Shown here in pieces: positions 1 to 4,869 of a DNA stretch of 9,563 bases. Below the pieces are notes generated by a model. That model did not search any database. It worked only from the letters and a program-made list of their open reading frames with translations, and had not been told where the DNA came from. The stretch comes from Clostridiales bacterium (GTDB lineage Bacteria > Bacillota > Clostridia > Oscillospirales > Ruminococcaceae), in contig QAMM01000005.1 in the NCBI GenBank assembly GCA_003150405.1, forward strand, positions 1-9,563. The letters run 5' to 3'. The position numbers were made by a program, and so were the translations under genes. Each line of letters starts with the position of its first letter. Within the stretch, counting starts at the first letter, position 1.

Positions 1-197
1 TCAAAGACACAGGCGGAATACTCGATCCCATCGTCACAGTCCAAGGAGTATTGCGCCTTGTTGCGGGTCACACGGCGTCGATAGGCGGCCTCATACCGCT
101 TGTTGGCTCTCAGTTCTTCTGCCACTTCATCGGAAACTTCCGTATATTCATTCTGGGTGTACCAAGGGTAAAAGTCTTTGAGATTGATGGTAGTCAT
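1..197 (-). CDS. Sigma-70-like RNA polymerase sigma factor of conjugative elements, N-terminal part (partial)
   Basis: The ATG lies at 197-195 and is preceded by a clear GGAGG at 206-210. The reading frame stays open to the window edge, so only about 65 N-terminal residues are visible and the C-terminus is missing. The protein begins MTTINLKDFYPWYTQ, continues with an acidic/basic helical stretch (EVSEEVAEELRANKRYEAAY) and then reads RRRVTRNKAQYSLDCDDGIE. I recognise this start from small sigma-70-family factors carried by Clostridia integrative and conjugative elements of the Tn1549 type. The DNA-binding region 4 expected in the C-terminal half is outside the window. In such elements the factor is thought to direct transcription of element genes; that role is inferred here. 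The upstream region (198-571) is highly structured and may control it. The family call is fairly sure, the function less so. Confidence 0.75.
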   Translation of the reverse strand, partial: MTTINLKDFYPWYTQNEYTEVSDEVAEELRANKRYEAAYRRRVTRNKAQYSLDCDDGIEYSACVF

Positions 198-271
198 CTT
201 ATGTACCTCCGTTCAGATTTTTGTGAATGGGCGATCTGAACGGAGCTGGTGGGGATCGGCAGCGGGGCCAA

Positions 272-296
272 ACTTCGGGACAACTTGTCCCAAAGT
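272..296. repeat. 25-bp palindrome, copy 1 of the TTTGGGACAA family
   Basis: The half-sites are ACTTCGGGACAA (272-283) and TTGTCCCAAAGT (285-296) around a single central C. Eleven of twelve positions pair. The same palindrome occurs at 2101-2125, and a degraded copy at 2528-2552. It sits 75 bp upstream of the sigma start codon, where an operator for a dimeric regulator would be reasonable. Its repetition in non-coding DNA could equally mean a short dispersed palindromic repeat. Confidence 0.7.
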
Positions 297-308
297 AGTG
301 AAAATAAA

Positions 309-343
309 ATGCGCCTGCGTGACAAGACGACACACAAGCGCAT
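309..343. repeat. Imperfect inverted repeat
   Basis: The outer arms ATGCGC (309-314) and GCGCAT (338-343) pair perfectly. The stem continues inward through TG and GTG against CAC and CA, with two mismatches and a 9-nt loop. It lies between the 25-bp palindrome and the attenuator-like block. It may be part of the sigma leader RNA or a protein site; function unknown. Confidence 0.5.
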
Positions 344-440
344 GAAACGACAAATTCATTTAGGTACTGCCATATTTCGCATCCGTTGCCGGACTGTCCC
401 CATAGTGCGGACGGGCTTTTTTTGACGGATTAGGCGGATG

Positions 441-551
441 TGAAAAGAAAAAGGACACGGTGATACCTCCCGGATACCGCCGTGTCTTGCCTTAGAGCAT
501 AGTGAATGATCTGCCCACGGCGGTTTTTTTCTTTTCTGCCGCCGGGCAGAT
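441..551 (-). promoter_or_regulatory. Three-hairpin attenuator-like element upstream of the sigma gene
   Basis: Hairpin A pairs GACACGG (454-460) with CCGTGTC (480-486), extended inward by a GGTATC-type stem with wobble pairs. Hairpin B pairs CCGCCGTG (477-484) with CACGGCGG (516-523). Hairpin C pairs ATCTGCCC plus GGCGG (509-516, 519-523) with CCGCC plus GGGCAGAT (539-551). B shares bases with both A and C, so A and C can coexist while B excludes both. Read on the minus strand, the order is C, B, A, and A is followed by the U-rich run CTTTTTCTTTT (441-453), so A acts as terminator, B as antiterminator and C as the switch. The downstream gene is the sigma factor. Read on the plus strand, B is followed by seven Ts, but no plus-strand gene follows. 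The ligand or trigger is unknown. Confidence 0.5.
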
Positions 552-565
552 AATAAAGCTATATA

Positions 566-613
566 AACATGAAAAAGCCGACAACATCAGGACTTGCTCC
601 TGTGTTATCGGCT
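566..613 (-). terminator. Rho-independent terminator of the PadR-DUF2992-KTR operon
   Basis: On the minus strand the stem AGCCGATAACACAGGA pairs, with a few mismatches or wobbles, with TCCTGATGTTGTCGGCT around a GCAAG loop and is followed by TTTTT. The 5' arm overlaps the last codons and stop of the KTR gene (stop at 607-605), so transcription ends right after the operon. Confidence 0.8.
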
Positions 614-802
614 CTGCGTCAAAGCGTCTGGCTCTTTGATAACCAATACCGTTTGCTGTTTTACATTGATCAATGACTCTTTCTTACACTTGGGACAGTA
701 CAGAGGAAAGTGTATCAGTTCGGTATCTGACCGTATTTGCAGGCGTGTTTTGCTGCCGCACGCCGGGCATAAAATCCAATCTCGTTTTTCCGTATTGCTC
801 AC
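605..802 (-). CDS. Cysteine-rich KTR domain protein (small zinc-ribbon-like)
   Basis: This 65-residue protein has the hallmark CPACGSKTR (C12, C15, then K18-T19-R20) and a second pair CPKC (C36, C39). Together these form a likely four-cysteine zinc site. I recognise the cysteine-rich KTR family (PF14205), short proteins often found on Clostridia mobile elements; their biochemical role is unknown to me. The start is a GTG at 802-800, only 5 bp after the TGA of the preceding DUF2992 frame (810-808), so translation is probably coupled to it. No good ribosome binding site stands alone in front of it. It is last in the PadR-DUF2992-KTR operon and its end overlaps the operon terminator. The TAG inside the upstream gene may lower its translation by polarity. 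Confidence 0.85.
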   Translation of the reverse strand: MSNTEKRDWILCPACGSKTRLQIRSDTELIHFPLYCPKCKKESLINVKQQTVLVIKEPDALTQSR

Positions 803-807
803 CCCAT

Positions 808-1221
808 TCAGCGGCCCCGATGTTTGTCCCGCTTTTTCTGCTGGCGCAATTCATATTGCCGTTCTTTTTCCGCTTCCCGCTGTTCACGGCTTATGGTTTT
901 ACGCTCCAATTTGTTTTGTTCATGCTGCAATTTCAATGCCTGCTATGCCTTTGTACCAATCCCTGGCTCCTGCAACTTACTGTGGATCTCCCGCTGCATC
1001 CGCTTAGGATTTATCTTCCGCTCCTCAACTCGTTCGGCTTTGATGGGTGGGCTAAATTTCATCTTGCTCCAATTTTTGAGCAGGAAATCCCATACCTCAT
1101 AGTCCTTTGGTTCCGCCCCAAAAGTAATTTTACAAACCTCATACCGATCACCGTCAACACGCGCGTAGACCCCGACCCAAAATGGATTTTCAAAGAATAC
1201 CGTCAAGGTACTTCGTACCAT
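808..1221 (-). pseudogene. DUF2992 family protein gene interrupted by an in-frame TAG
   Basis: The start ATG (1221-1219) shares one base with the TAA of the PadR gene, with a GAGGAGAA ribosome binding site just upstream inside PadR. The protein begins MVRSTLTVFFENPFWVGVY and carries the family-typical segments YEVCKITFGAEPKDYEVWDF and INPKRMQREIH, so DUF2992 (PF11208) is well supported. After GIGTKA the codon at 945-943 is TAG. Directly behind it the same frame resumes for 44 more residues (QALKLQHEQNKLERK... to KKRDKHRGR) and ends at TGA 810-808. That tail is the lysine/glutamine-rich coiled end expected for the family, so a single CAG to TAG change is the simplest explanation. The product would lose about one third of its 137 codons unless the stop is read through. 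The function of the family is unknown. Confidence 0.8.
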
Positions 1222-1757
1222 TACAAGGCGTTCTCCTCTTCGGAAAACTGGGTCGAAAAGGAATCCAACCATTCTAACAGTGCTCGATACAAAAGGCGCT
1301 GCTGGTCAAAGATTGTCCGGCCTACCAAGGGAATGTCTGCATATTGCTGCGCATACCCCTCGTTTTTTTCCGCAGATGTCAAGATACTTTTCCGCAGCTT
1401 GCGGACAAGGGCTTGAGCATGGGGCCGATCCATTTTGTTGAGGTTCGTAATCACCACATTGAAGTCAAAGGTAAGCGGCACATTCTGTTCAGCGATAGTG
1501 TCCATCAGCGTTTCAAAGTAGGCTCTCCCGGCATCGGTGACCGAGTAAATTGCCTTTTCAGCAAACCGCTCTCCCTTTACTACATCGCTCGTAAGATAGC
1601 CTTTTTCTTTCAGTTGGAGCACTTTCTTGTAGACAGATGGGATGCTGATTTTTGTCCAGCGGGAGAAATTGTGGTACTCAATATCTTTTTGAATGTCATA
1701 GGCACTTTGGGGCTTTTCCAGCACAATCCCCAGAATCACTAAATCAATGGACGACAT
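1221..1757 (-). CDS. PadR family transcriptional regulator
   Basis: This 178-residue protein begins MSSIDLVILGIVLEKPQSAY and has a winged-helix N-terminal half (about residues 1-85) with the PadR pattern SAYDIQKDIE, the recognition-helix region RWTKISIPSVYKKVLQL and the wing region GYLTSDVVKGERFAEKAIYSVT. The C-terminal half (about 90-175) is helical, like the Vir_AR dimerisation region. An ATG three codons earlier lies inside the ribosome binding site; the chosen ATG (1757-1755) has GGAGG at a 9-nt spacing, so I prefer it. The gene heads an operon with DUF2992 (1-bp overlap) and KTR. Two perfect palindromes cover its promoter, so autoregulation is likely. Members of this family often respond to small hydrophobic or antimicrobial molecules. 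No efflux pump or resistance gene is adjacent, so its effector cannot be guessed. Confidence 0.9.
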   Translation of the reverse strand: MSSIDLVILGIVLEKPQSAYDIQKDIEYHNFSRWTKISIPSVYKKVLQLKEKGYLTSDVVKGERFAEKAIYSVTDAGRAYFETLMDTIAEQNVPLTFDFNVVITNLNKMDRPHAQALVRKLRKSILTSAEKNEGYAQQYADIPLVGRTIFDQQRLLYRALLEWLDSFSTQFSEEENAL

Positions 1758-1781
1758 ACATATCATCCTCCTTTGCTATAA

Positions 1782-1804
1782 AGTATAATACTATAAATTA
1801 TAGT
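1782..1804. promoter_or_regulatory. Overlapping palindromic operator for PadR autoregulation
   Basis: Two perfect palindromes overlap by three bases: AGTATAATACT (1782-1792) and ACTATAAATTATAGT (1790-1804). Together they cover the -10 box and most of the spacer of the PadR promoter, the usual place for a repressor to block RNA polymerase. Binding by the PadR protein itself is inference from position and symmetry. Confidence 0.6.
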
Positions 1805-1813
1805 AAAAGTCAA
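1785..1813 (-). promoter_or_regulatory. Promoter of the PadR operon
   Basis: On the minus strand, -35 TTGACT (1813-1808) and -10 TATTAT (1790-1785) are separated by exactly 17 bp. The start codon is about 28 bp downstream of the -10 box, with AGGAGG between. This is the best sigma-A-type promoter in the left half of the window. Confidence 0.8.
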
Positions 1814-1882
1814 TGAAGAAAAGGCGGACAAGTCCCGTCAAATCCATAGGGGTTATACGGGAGTACACTAACGGCAAGCAGG

Positions 1883-1956
1883 GCAAGTGTGGCCACACTT
1901 GCTATTTTTTGTAGCCCGAGGGGCTACAAAAAACGCTTGTTGGGGAGCCTCCCCAA
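1883..1956. repeat. Three stacked palindromes, oriT-like or bidirectional terminator
   Basis: Within 74 bp lie (i) a perfect 20-bp palindrome with half-site GCAAGTGTGG (1883-1902); (ii) a perfect hairpin with 13-bp arms TTTTTTGTAGCCC and GGGCTACAAAAAA around GAG (1905-1933), which could also terminate transcription on both strands; and (iii) TTGGGGAG/CTCCCCAA around one base (1940-1956). I associate this kind of arrangement with the region before mobC/relaxase genes in Clostridia conjugative elements, where oriT lies. No nick site can be assigned and no relaxase is present in the window. Confidence 0.5.
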
Positions 1957-2100
1957 ACCCTCGCGCAAGCTCCGCATCTTTCGCAACCGGCCAAAGCCGA
2001 TTTCTCACTCGCTCTGCTGCGCCTCCTCTCCCCACCGAACCCGCTGACGCTGGGCTTCGGCGGGGGCCCCGATGTAATTGTCTGCGGCCCAAGGGCCTTA

Positions 2101-2125
2101 ACTTTGGGACAAATTGTCCCAAAGA
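2101..2125. repeat. 25-bp palindrome, copy 2 of the TTTGGGACAA family
   Basis: The half-sites are ACTTTGGGACAA (2101-2112) and TTGTCCCAAAGA (2114-2125) around a central A; only the outermost pair fails. It differs from copy 1 at the centre, at one arm base and at the last base. No gene starts close to it on either strand. Confidence 0.7.
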
Positions 2126-2305
2126 GAAATGCTGGTGGATGGGCTTAACCATCCCCAGTTCGTCAGATGTGGAAAGTGTTTCGTCCAAAATAAGCAAGTA
2201 AGGAAATTGCATTAGCCTCTCTAAAACTATGCCCGCAGGCCCTTGCAGATAGGGTGTTTTTACAGCTTAGTTTTCCACGCAGCGCCTCCGCAGCTCCGGA
2301 ACAAA

Positions 2306-2420
2306 ATGTTAGCAGTATTTGAGATAATCGAGAATGGATAAGAAAATTATATTGCTCCCGTCAAGGCTGTGGTCGGAACCCCTTGTAAACTGGGCGTCGT
2401 TTAGGGCCAAATGCTAACAT
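2306..2420. repeat. Inverted repeat ATGTTAGCA / TGCTAACAT with 97-bp spacing
   Basis: ATGTTAGCA (2306-2314) is repeated as a perfect inverse TGCTAACAT (2412-2420). The 97 bp between them hold no gene. The arms could be protein binding sites or the ends of a very small element. Nine bases can also match by chance in a region this size. Confidence 0.35.
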
Positions 2421-2527
2421 ATCAGTTCTGCTCTTTAAGATACTTCCCTTGACAGACAGTCCCCAGCTGTTCTGAACAATATGGGTCGCTGAGAGATATG
2501 CCACTCGAACTTAGCTTTAGGGAAAAC

Positions 2528-2552
2528 GATTTGAAACAAATTGTCCCAAAGT
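2528..2552. repeat. Degraded copy 3 of the TTTGGGACAA palindrome
   Basis: The right half TTGTCCCAAAGT (2541-2552) is identical to that of copy 1. The left half GATTTGAAACAA (2528-2539) matches the consensus at only 8 of 12 positions. It lies 134 bp upstream of the ATG of the orphan gene at 2686. Confidence 0.5.
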
Positions 2553-2633
2553 TAAAGAAGATGCCGCCCGTTGTTCTGTTTGTCTGCAAGTTTCTATGTA
2601 GTTAAGCCATTCGTATTATTCTTTAATTTTAAA

Positions 2634-2661
2634 TTGCGTTGTGGTATATTAAAAATATACC
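2634..2661 (+). promoter_or_regulatory. Putative promoter with overlapping palindrome before the orphan gene
   Basis: A perfect inverted repeat GGTATATT-AAA-AATATACC (2643-2661) lies 25 bp before the start codon. A possible promoter is TTGCGT (2634-2639) with TATACC (2656-2661) at 16-bp spacing. Alternatively the -10 is TATATT at 2645-2650 with a poor -35. Either way the palindrome would overlap the polymerase site, suggesting an operator. The palindrome is certain; the promoter boxes are weak. Confidence 0.45.
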
Positions 2662-2685
2662 AATTCCGTATTGGGAGGAATGAGT

Positions 2686-4065
2686 ATGCGCAAGGCATTG
2701 GTAGATAATGCAACTCTTACTGCAGTGCAACGACTGAACGGCGATATTTTAGTAAAGAACAAATATGACTTAGATGGTGACATCCTTGCGATGGAAGGCT
2801 TACTTCAAGCTATTTTGTTTTTTGATGAAATTTATTTTTTAGATGATTATAAGCCAGAATACCAAGAAAATCGTCACAAATACTTTCCCGGTATGATTCC
2901 CATAAATATTGACGCCGAAAGTCAGGAAGCCTTTTCAAATAAAACTTTGGAACAAGTGCAGTCAATCGTTCCAAAGGTAACCGCAGGTTCACTTGTTGAC
3001 GGAGATTTCAAGCCGTTTTTTGATATGCTAAAAATGAACCTGTGGTATGTTTGGAATATGCAATCCAGCGTGTTTTATTTGACACAAAAACTTTTAGCTA
3101 ATGCAAGCTTTGCCGATGTAAAAAAATACAGTGCATTATCCTCTATGATTTTTTCAGAATTGAAAGATCATACTCAGCGCCATGAAATTCCTAAACAAAA
3201 ACCTATTCTAATTGGTTCCGATGGAAATCCGATTACTTCTGAAGAAAATATAACAAAACAAGTAACTACTTTTTTTGCTGGACTGAATTGGCTGGCCTAC
3301 CGTACAATTTATTATACAATAATTGCGAATCAGTTTCATCTAGATTTGTTTTTGCACCCCATTCGACAAGCATTTCAAGCAAATTATTTCAAAAAGCATT
3401 ATTCCTCAGACTCATTTCAATACCGACCTCTGATCGACGCTCTAACCAAAACAACAACCGATACTATGATTAAAATTTATCAGCTTGCAAATCCTCATAT
3501 TTCTTCTTATTCAATGCCAATTTTTTCTGCATATATTTCTTCAAAAGGTTTGCAAACAGGGATCAATACATTAGAAATGGCTTACCACATACGTGAAGAG
3601 AATATGTTTATCCAAGCCCGTCGGCAACTCGAAGAGCTTGAACAGTTATATACTGCAGGTCGGGGAAAGAAATTTTTACGCGAGACAAACCAACTTCAAA
3701 GAGATTTGGCAAAACAAATGCAGCGTATACGAGAAAAATATAATGTATCTACACCCCAAGGCTCTCTTGTTACAAATATGATTTCTTTTTGGGATACATC
3801 CTCTCTGCTAACAGGGTTGCCTCAAATTAATGGTTCGGGTGTTGAAAAAACCATGTCTCAAATACACGATATTCTTCCAACTAAAGGATTTAGCTCTGTA
3901 TATAAATCAATTTTAGCTGATTTGCCCAATATTCAAATGCTGGGTTGCTTTTATGAACAAATTACTTCTAATGTGCGCTATGACCGAGATGCTGCGCACT
4001 ACCCTATAAACTTACAAGATCCCGCATACAAGAAAGCTCATAGTTGGTGGAGTACACCAATGTGA
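2686..4065 (+). CDS. Orphan protein of unknown family, 459 aa
   Basis: I do not recognise this protein. The ATG at 2686 (MRKALVDNATLTAV) has GGGAGGA 7-8 bp upstream; an ATG two codons earlier and a TTG at 2671 lie too close to, or within, that site. The protein looks soluble, with no signal peptide or membrane segments. Visible landmarks are a beta-strand-like start ALVDNATL, an acidic patch FFDEIYFLDD (about 46-54), aromatic-rich helices in the middle (FFAGLNWLAYRTIYYTII, about 196-213), a long charged coiled-coil-like stretch (about 305-352) and SFWDTSSLL (about 367-375). LVDN near the N-terminus and WDTSSLL faintly recall the first-strand aspartate of PIN-like nucleases, but the rest of such a fold is not recognisable. 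Codon use is clearly AT-rich compared with the flanking genes, a sign of transfer. It stands alone between non-coding regions, with its own promoter region and two terminators, as accessory cargo genes do. Function unknown; a phage-defence role is only a possibility. Confidence 0.8.
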   Translation: MRKALVDNATLTAVQRLNGDILVKNKYDLDGDILAMEGLLQAILFFDEIYFLDDYKPEYQENRHKYFPGMIPINIDAESQEAFSNKTLEQVQSIVPKVTAGSLVDGDFKPFFDMLKMNLWYVWNMQSSVFYLTQKLLANASFADVKKYSALSSMIFSELKDHTQRHEIPKQKPILIGSDGNPITSEENITKQVTTFFAGLNWLAYRTIYYTIIANQFHLDLFLHPIRQAFQANYFKKHYSSDSFQYRPLIDALTKTTTDTMIKIYQLANPHISSYSMPIFSAYISSKGLQTGINTLEMAYHIREENMFIQARRQLEELEQLYTAGRGKKFLRETNQLQRDLAKQMQRIREKYNVSTPQGSLVTNMISFWDTSSLLTGLPQINGSGVEKTMSQIHDILPTKGFSSVYKSILADLPNIQMLGCFYEQITSNVRYDRDAAHYPINLQDPAYKKAHSWWSTPM

Positions 4066-4110
4066 TGTGAAAATACTGATTGCCAACCACCCAAATACTA
4101 CTTCTGTTCT

Positions 4111-4377
4111 TTAATTTTCTGAAACCCTTAAATGACACTCAGACCAGCAGGTTGAGCCTGCACACAAATTGTGCTCCTCACAGTTGTGGGGAGCCGTTTT
4201 GTTTTTGTCCGCGTTTTCAATGAGTACCTTTTGGTTAATACTTTCTAACCCGAATGTCCATAAGGACATTCGGGTTCTCTTTTTGCTTCCATTGGTTTGA
4301 ATATCCGCTTCGATTACGGAGCAAATACGCTTAAGCTCTCTTTTTTGTTTTTCCTGCACTTGTCGCCAGACGGACAT
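4111..4377 (-). CDS. Small ORF, possible remnant (88 aa)
   Basis: The ATG at 4377-4375 has GAGGGG about 6 bp upstream, a believable ribosome binding site. The first 35 residues (MSVWRQVQEKQKRELKRI...) look like a real charged helix. The rest reads through both plus-strand terminator hairpins and ends in a low-quality cysteine/asparagine-rich tail. I suspect a 5' gene fragment fused to unrelated intergenic sequence. I recognise no family. Confidence 0.3.
   Translation of the reverse strand: MSVWRQVQEKQKRELKRICSVIEADIQTNGSKKRTRMSLWTFGLESINQKVLIENADKNKTAPHNCEEHNLCAGSTCWSECHLRVSEN
4173..4206 (+). terminator. Rho-independent terminator after the orphan gene
   Basis: GCTCCTCAC (4173-4181) pairs with GTGGGGAGC (4186-4194), including one G-U wobble, around an AGTT loop. 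The tail CGTTTTGTTTTTG follows. It lies 107 bp after the stop codon of the 459-aa gene. Confidence 0.7.
4247..4284 (+). terminator. Second, stronger terminator after the orphan gene
   Basis: Perfect 13-bp arms AACCCGAATGTCC (4247-4259) and GGACATTCGGGTT (4264-4276) around ATAA are followed by CTCTTTTT. It is the second plus-strand terminator in a row and isolates the orphan gene from downstream DNA. Confidence 0.8.
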
Positions 4378-4428
4378 TTTATCCCCTCTTCATTCGGGGC
4401 TTTCAGTTGTCGTAGGATAAATTAATAT

Positions 4429-4566
4429 CTAAGAAAAAAAGAATTTCTTATCCAAAGCCCTTTCGCGACGTTCCTCCGCTTCCCTTAAGAACTCCCCGTG
4501 ATTGAGCGGCCCAATTTTTGCCAACAATTTAGACACCGTGCCTCGATAGGCTTTTTGGCAAATCAT
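4429..4566 (-). pseudogene. Possible C-terminal gene remnant (about 45 aa)
   Basis: The frame reads MICQKAYRGTVSKLLAKIG, then a charged helical stretch (NHGEFLREAEERRERALDKKF), and stops at TAG 4431-4429. The helix looks protein-like, yet there is no ribosome binding site before the ATG at 4566-4564. The frame is open only about six more codons upstream, to a TGA. This fits the 3' end of a decayed gene. It is on the same strand as, and 51 bp before, the small ORF at 4377. It may be chance. Confidence 0.25.
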
Positions 4567-4754
4567 TTCATGAGATTTATCGGTCTCTCATAAATTTTAA
4601 AATTGTTAAAATTCACCCTAACTTTTATACATATTCATTTGGTTTACTTTTTTCAGAGGAAATATAAAGAAAATATTAAGGTTTGCTTATTTTTTCTCAA
4701 TAAATGATACAAAGTTCTACGCGATTGCTATAATGATTTTAAATAAAATGGCAA
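4567..4754. other. AT-rich gene-free stretch before the RNA leader
   Basis: About 190 bp of strongly AT-rich sequence with no supportable gene on either strand. A TATAAT at about 4728-4733 could be another plus-strand -10 box but has no good -35. This is the likely junction between element-derived DNA on the left and more chromosome-like DNA on the right; no repeat or integration site marks the border. Confidence 0.35.
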
Positions 4755-4783
4755 TTCCCAAAACCGCAAAAACGCGGTATAAT
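4755..4783 (+). promoter_or_regulatory. Promoter for the RNA leader and O-antigen ligase-like gene
   Basis: A perfect TATAAT (4778-4783) has a weak -35 TTCCCA (4755-4760) exactly 17 bp upstream. The spacer contains an inverted repeat ACCGC/GCGGT (4763-4767 and 4774-4778) between the two boxes, where a repressor or activator could bind. The predicted start of transcription is near 4790, at the foot of the first leader hairpin. Confidence 0.55.
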
Positions 4784-4789
4784 AGCACA

Positions 4790-4869
4790 GGTTGCCGGAA
4801 ACGGCAATTTTAAAGTCATAATGTGACTTTATAAATGTTTGATATATAACAAACGGCTTGCCGTTTTTT
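4790..4869 (+). ncRNA. Candidate structured leader RNA or small RNA (about 80 nt) ending in a terminator
   Basis: Three hairpins fill the predicted transcript: TTGCCG-GAAA-CGGCAA with a GNRA tetraloop (4792-4807); TAAAGTCA-TAATG-TGACTTTA (4811-4831); and AAACGG-CTTG-CCGTTT followed by more Us (4851-4869), a standard intrinsic terminator. Bases AACGGCAA of the first hairpin are also perfectly complementary to TTGCCGTT in the terminator, and GCCG of the first hairpin to CGGC of the terminator. An alternative fold that opens the terminator is therefore possible. It lies 86 bp before the O-antigen ligase-like start. It matches no riboswitch class I can recall. It is either an attenuator for that gene or a free small RNA. 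Confidence 0.5.

Larger units (their letters stand above)
198..571 (-). other. Gene-free, highly structured leader region upstream of the sigma gene
   Basis: No gene is supported in this stretch. From the sigma gene outward it holds the ribosome binding site (206-210), a 25-bp near-perfect palindrome (272-296), an imperfect hairpin with ATGCGC/GCGCAT arms (309-343), a CATCCG/CGGATG pair (380-385 and 435-440) around a T-rich hairpin, and a three-hairpin attenuator-like block (441-551). I found no convincing promoter for the sigma gene. Weak TTGTCG or TATTAT-like boxes occur near 550-584 but are not well matched. The density of inverted repeats suggests a regulated leader RNA rather than empty spacer. 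Confidence 0.5.
1814..2642. other. Long non-coding stretch rich in palindromes (element intergenic region)
   Basis: About 830 bp without a gene I can support. It contains three stacked palindromes (1883-1956), a GC-rich stretch (about 1957-2100), copy 2 of the TTTGGGACAA palindrome (2101-2125), a GGATGG/CCATCC hairpin (2137-2154), a widely spaced 9-bp inverted repeat (2306-2420) and the degraded third copy of the palindrome (2528-2552). Open frames across it (for example 1887-2201 plus and 1868-2212 minus) are arginine/alanine/proline-rich artefacts of the GC-rich part. It resembles the origin-of-transfer side of a conjugative element after loss of its mobilisation genes. Confidence 0.5.

Noticed and set aside
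673..1416. Plus-strand 247-codon open frame
   Set aside because: It lies antisense across the KTR, DUF2992 and PadR genes, which have recognisable families, ribosome binding sites and a promoter on the minus strand.
1887..2201. Plus-strand 104-codon open frame
   Set aside because: Same non-coding region, no ribosome binding site, low-complexity composition.
1868..2212. Minus-strand 114-codon open frame beginning MQFPYLLILDE
   Set aside because: It runs through the stacked palindromes and the TTTGGGACAA repeat, is arginine/alanine/proline-rich, and has only a weak ribosome binding site; most likely an artefact of GC-rich non-coding DNA.
2671..2685. TTG and upstream ATG as alternative starts of the orphan gene
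   Set aside because: They overlap or abut the GGGAGGA ribosome binding site; the ATG at 2686 has proper spacing.
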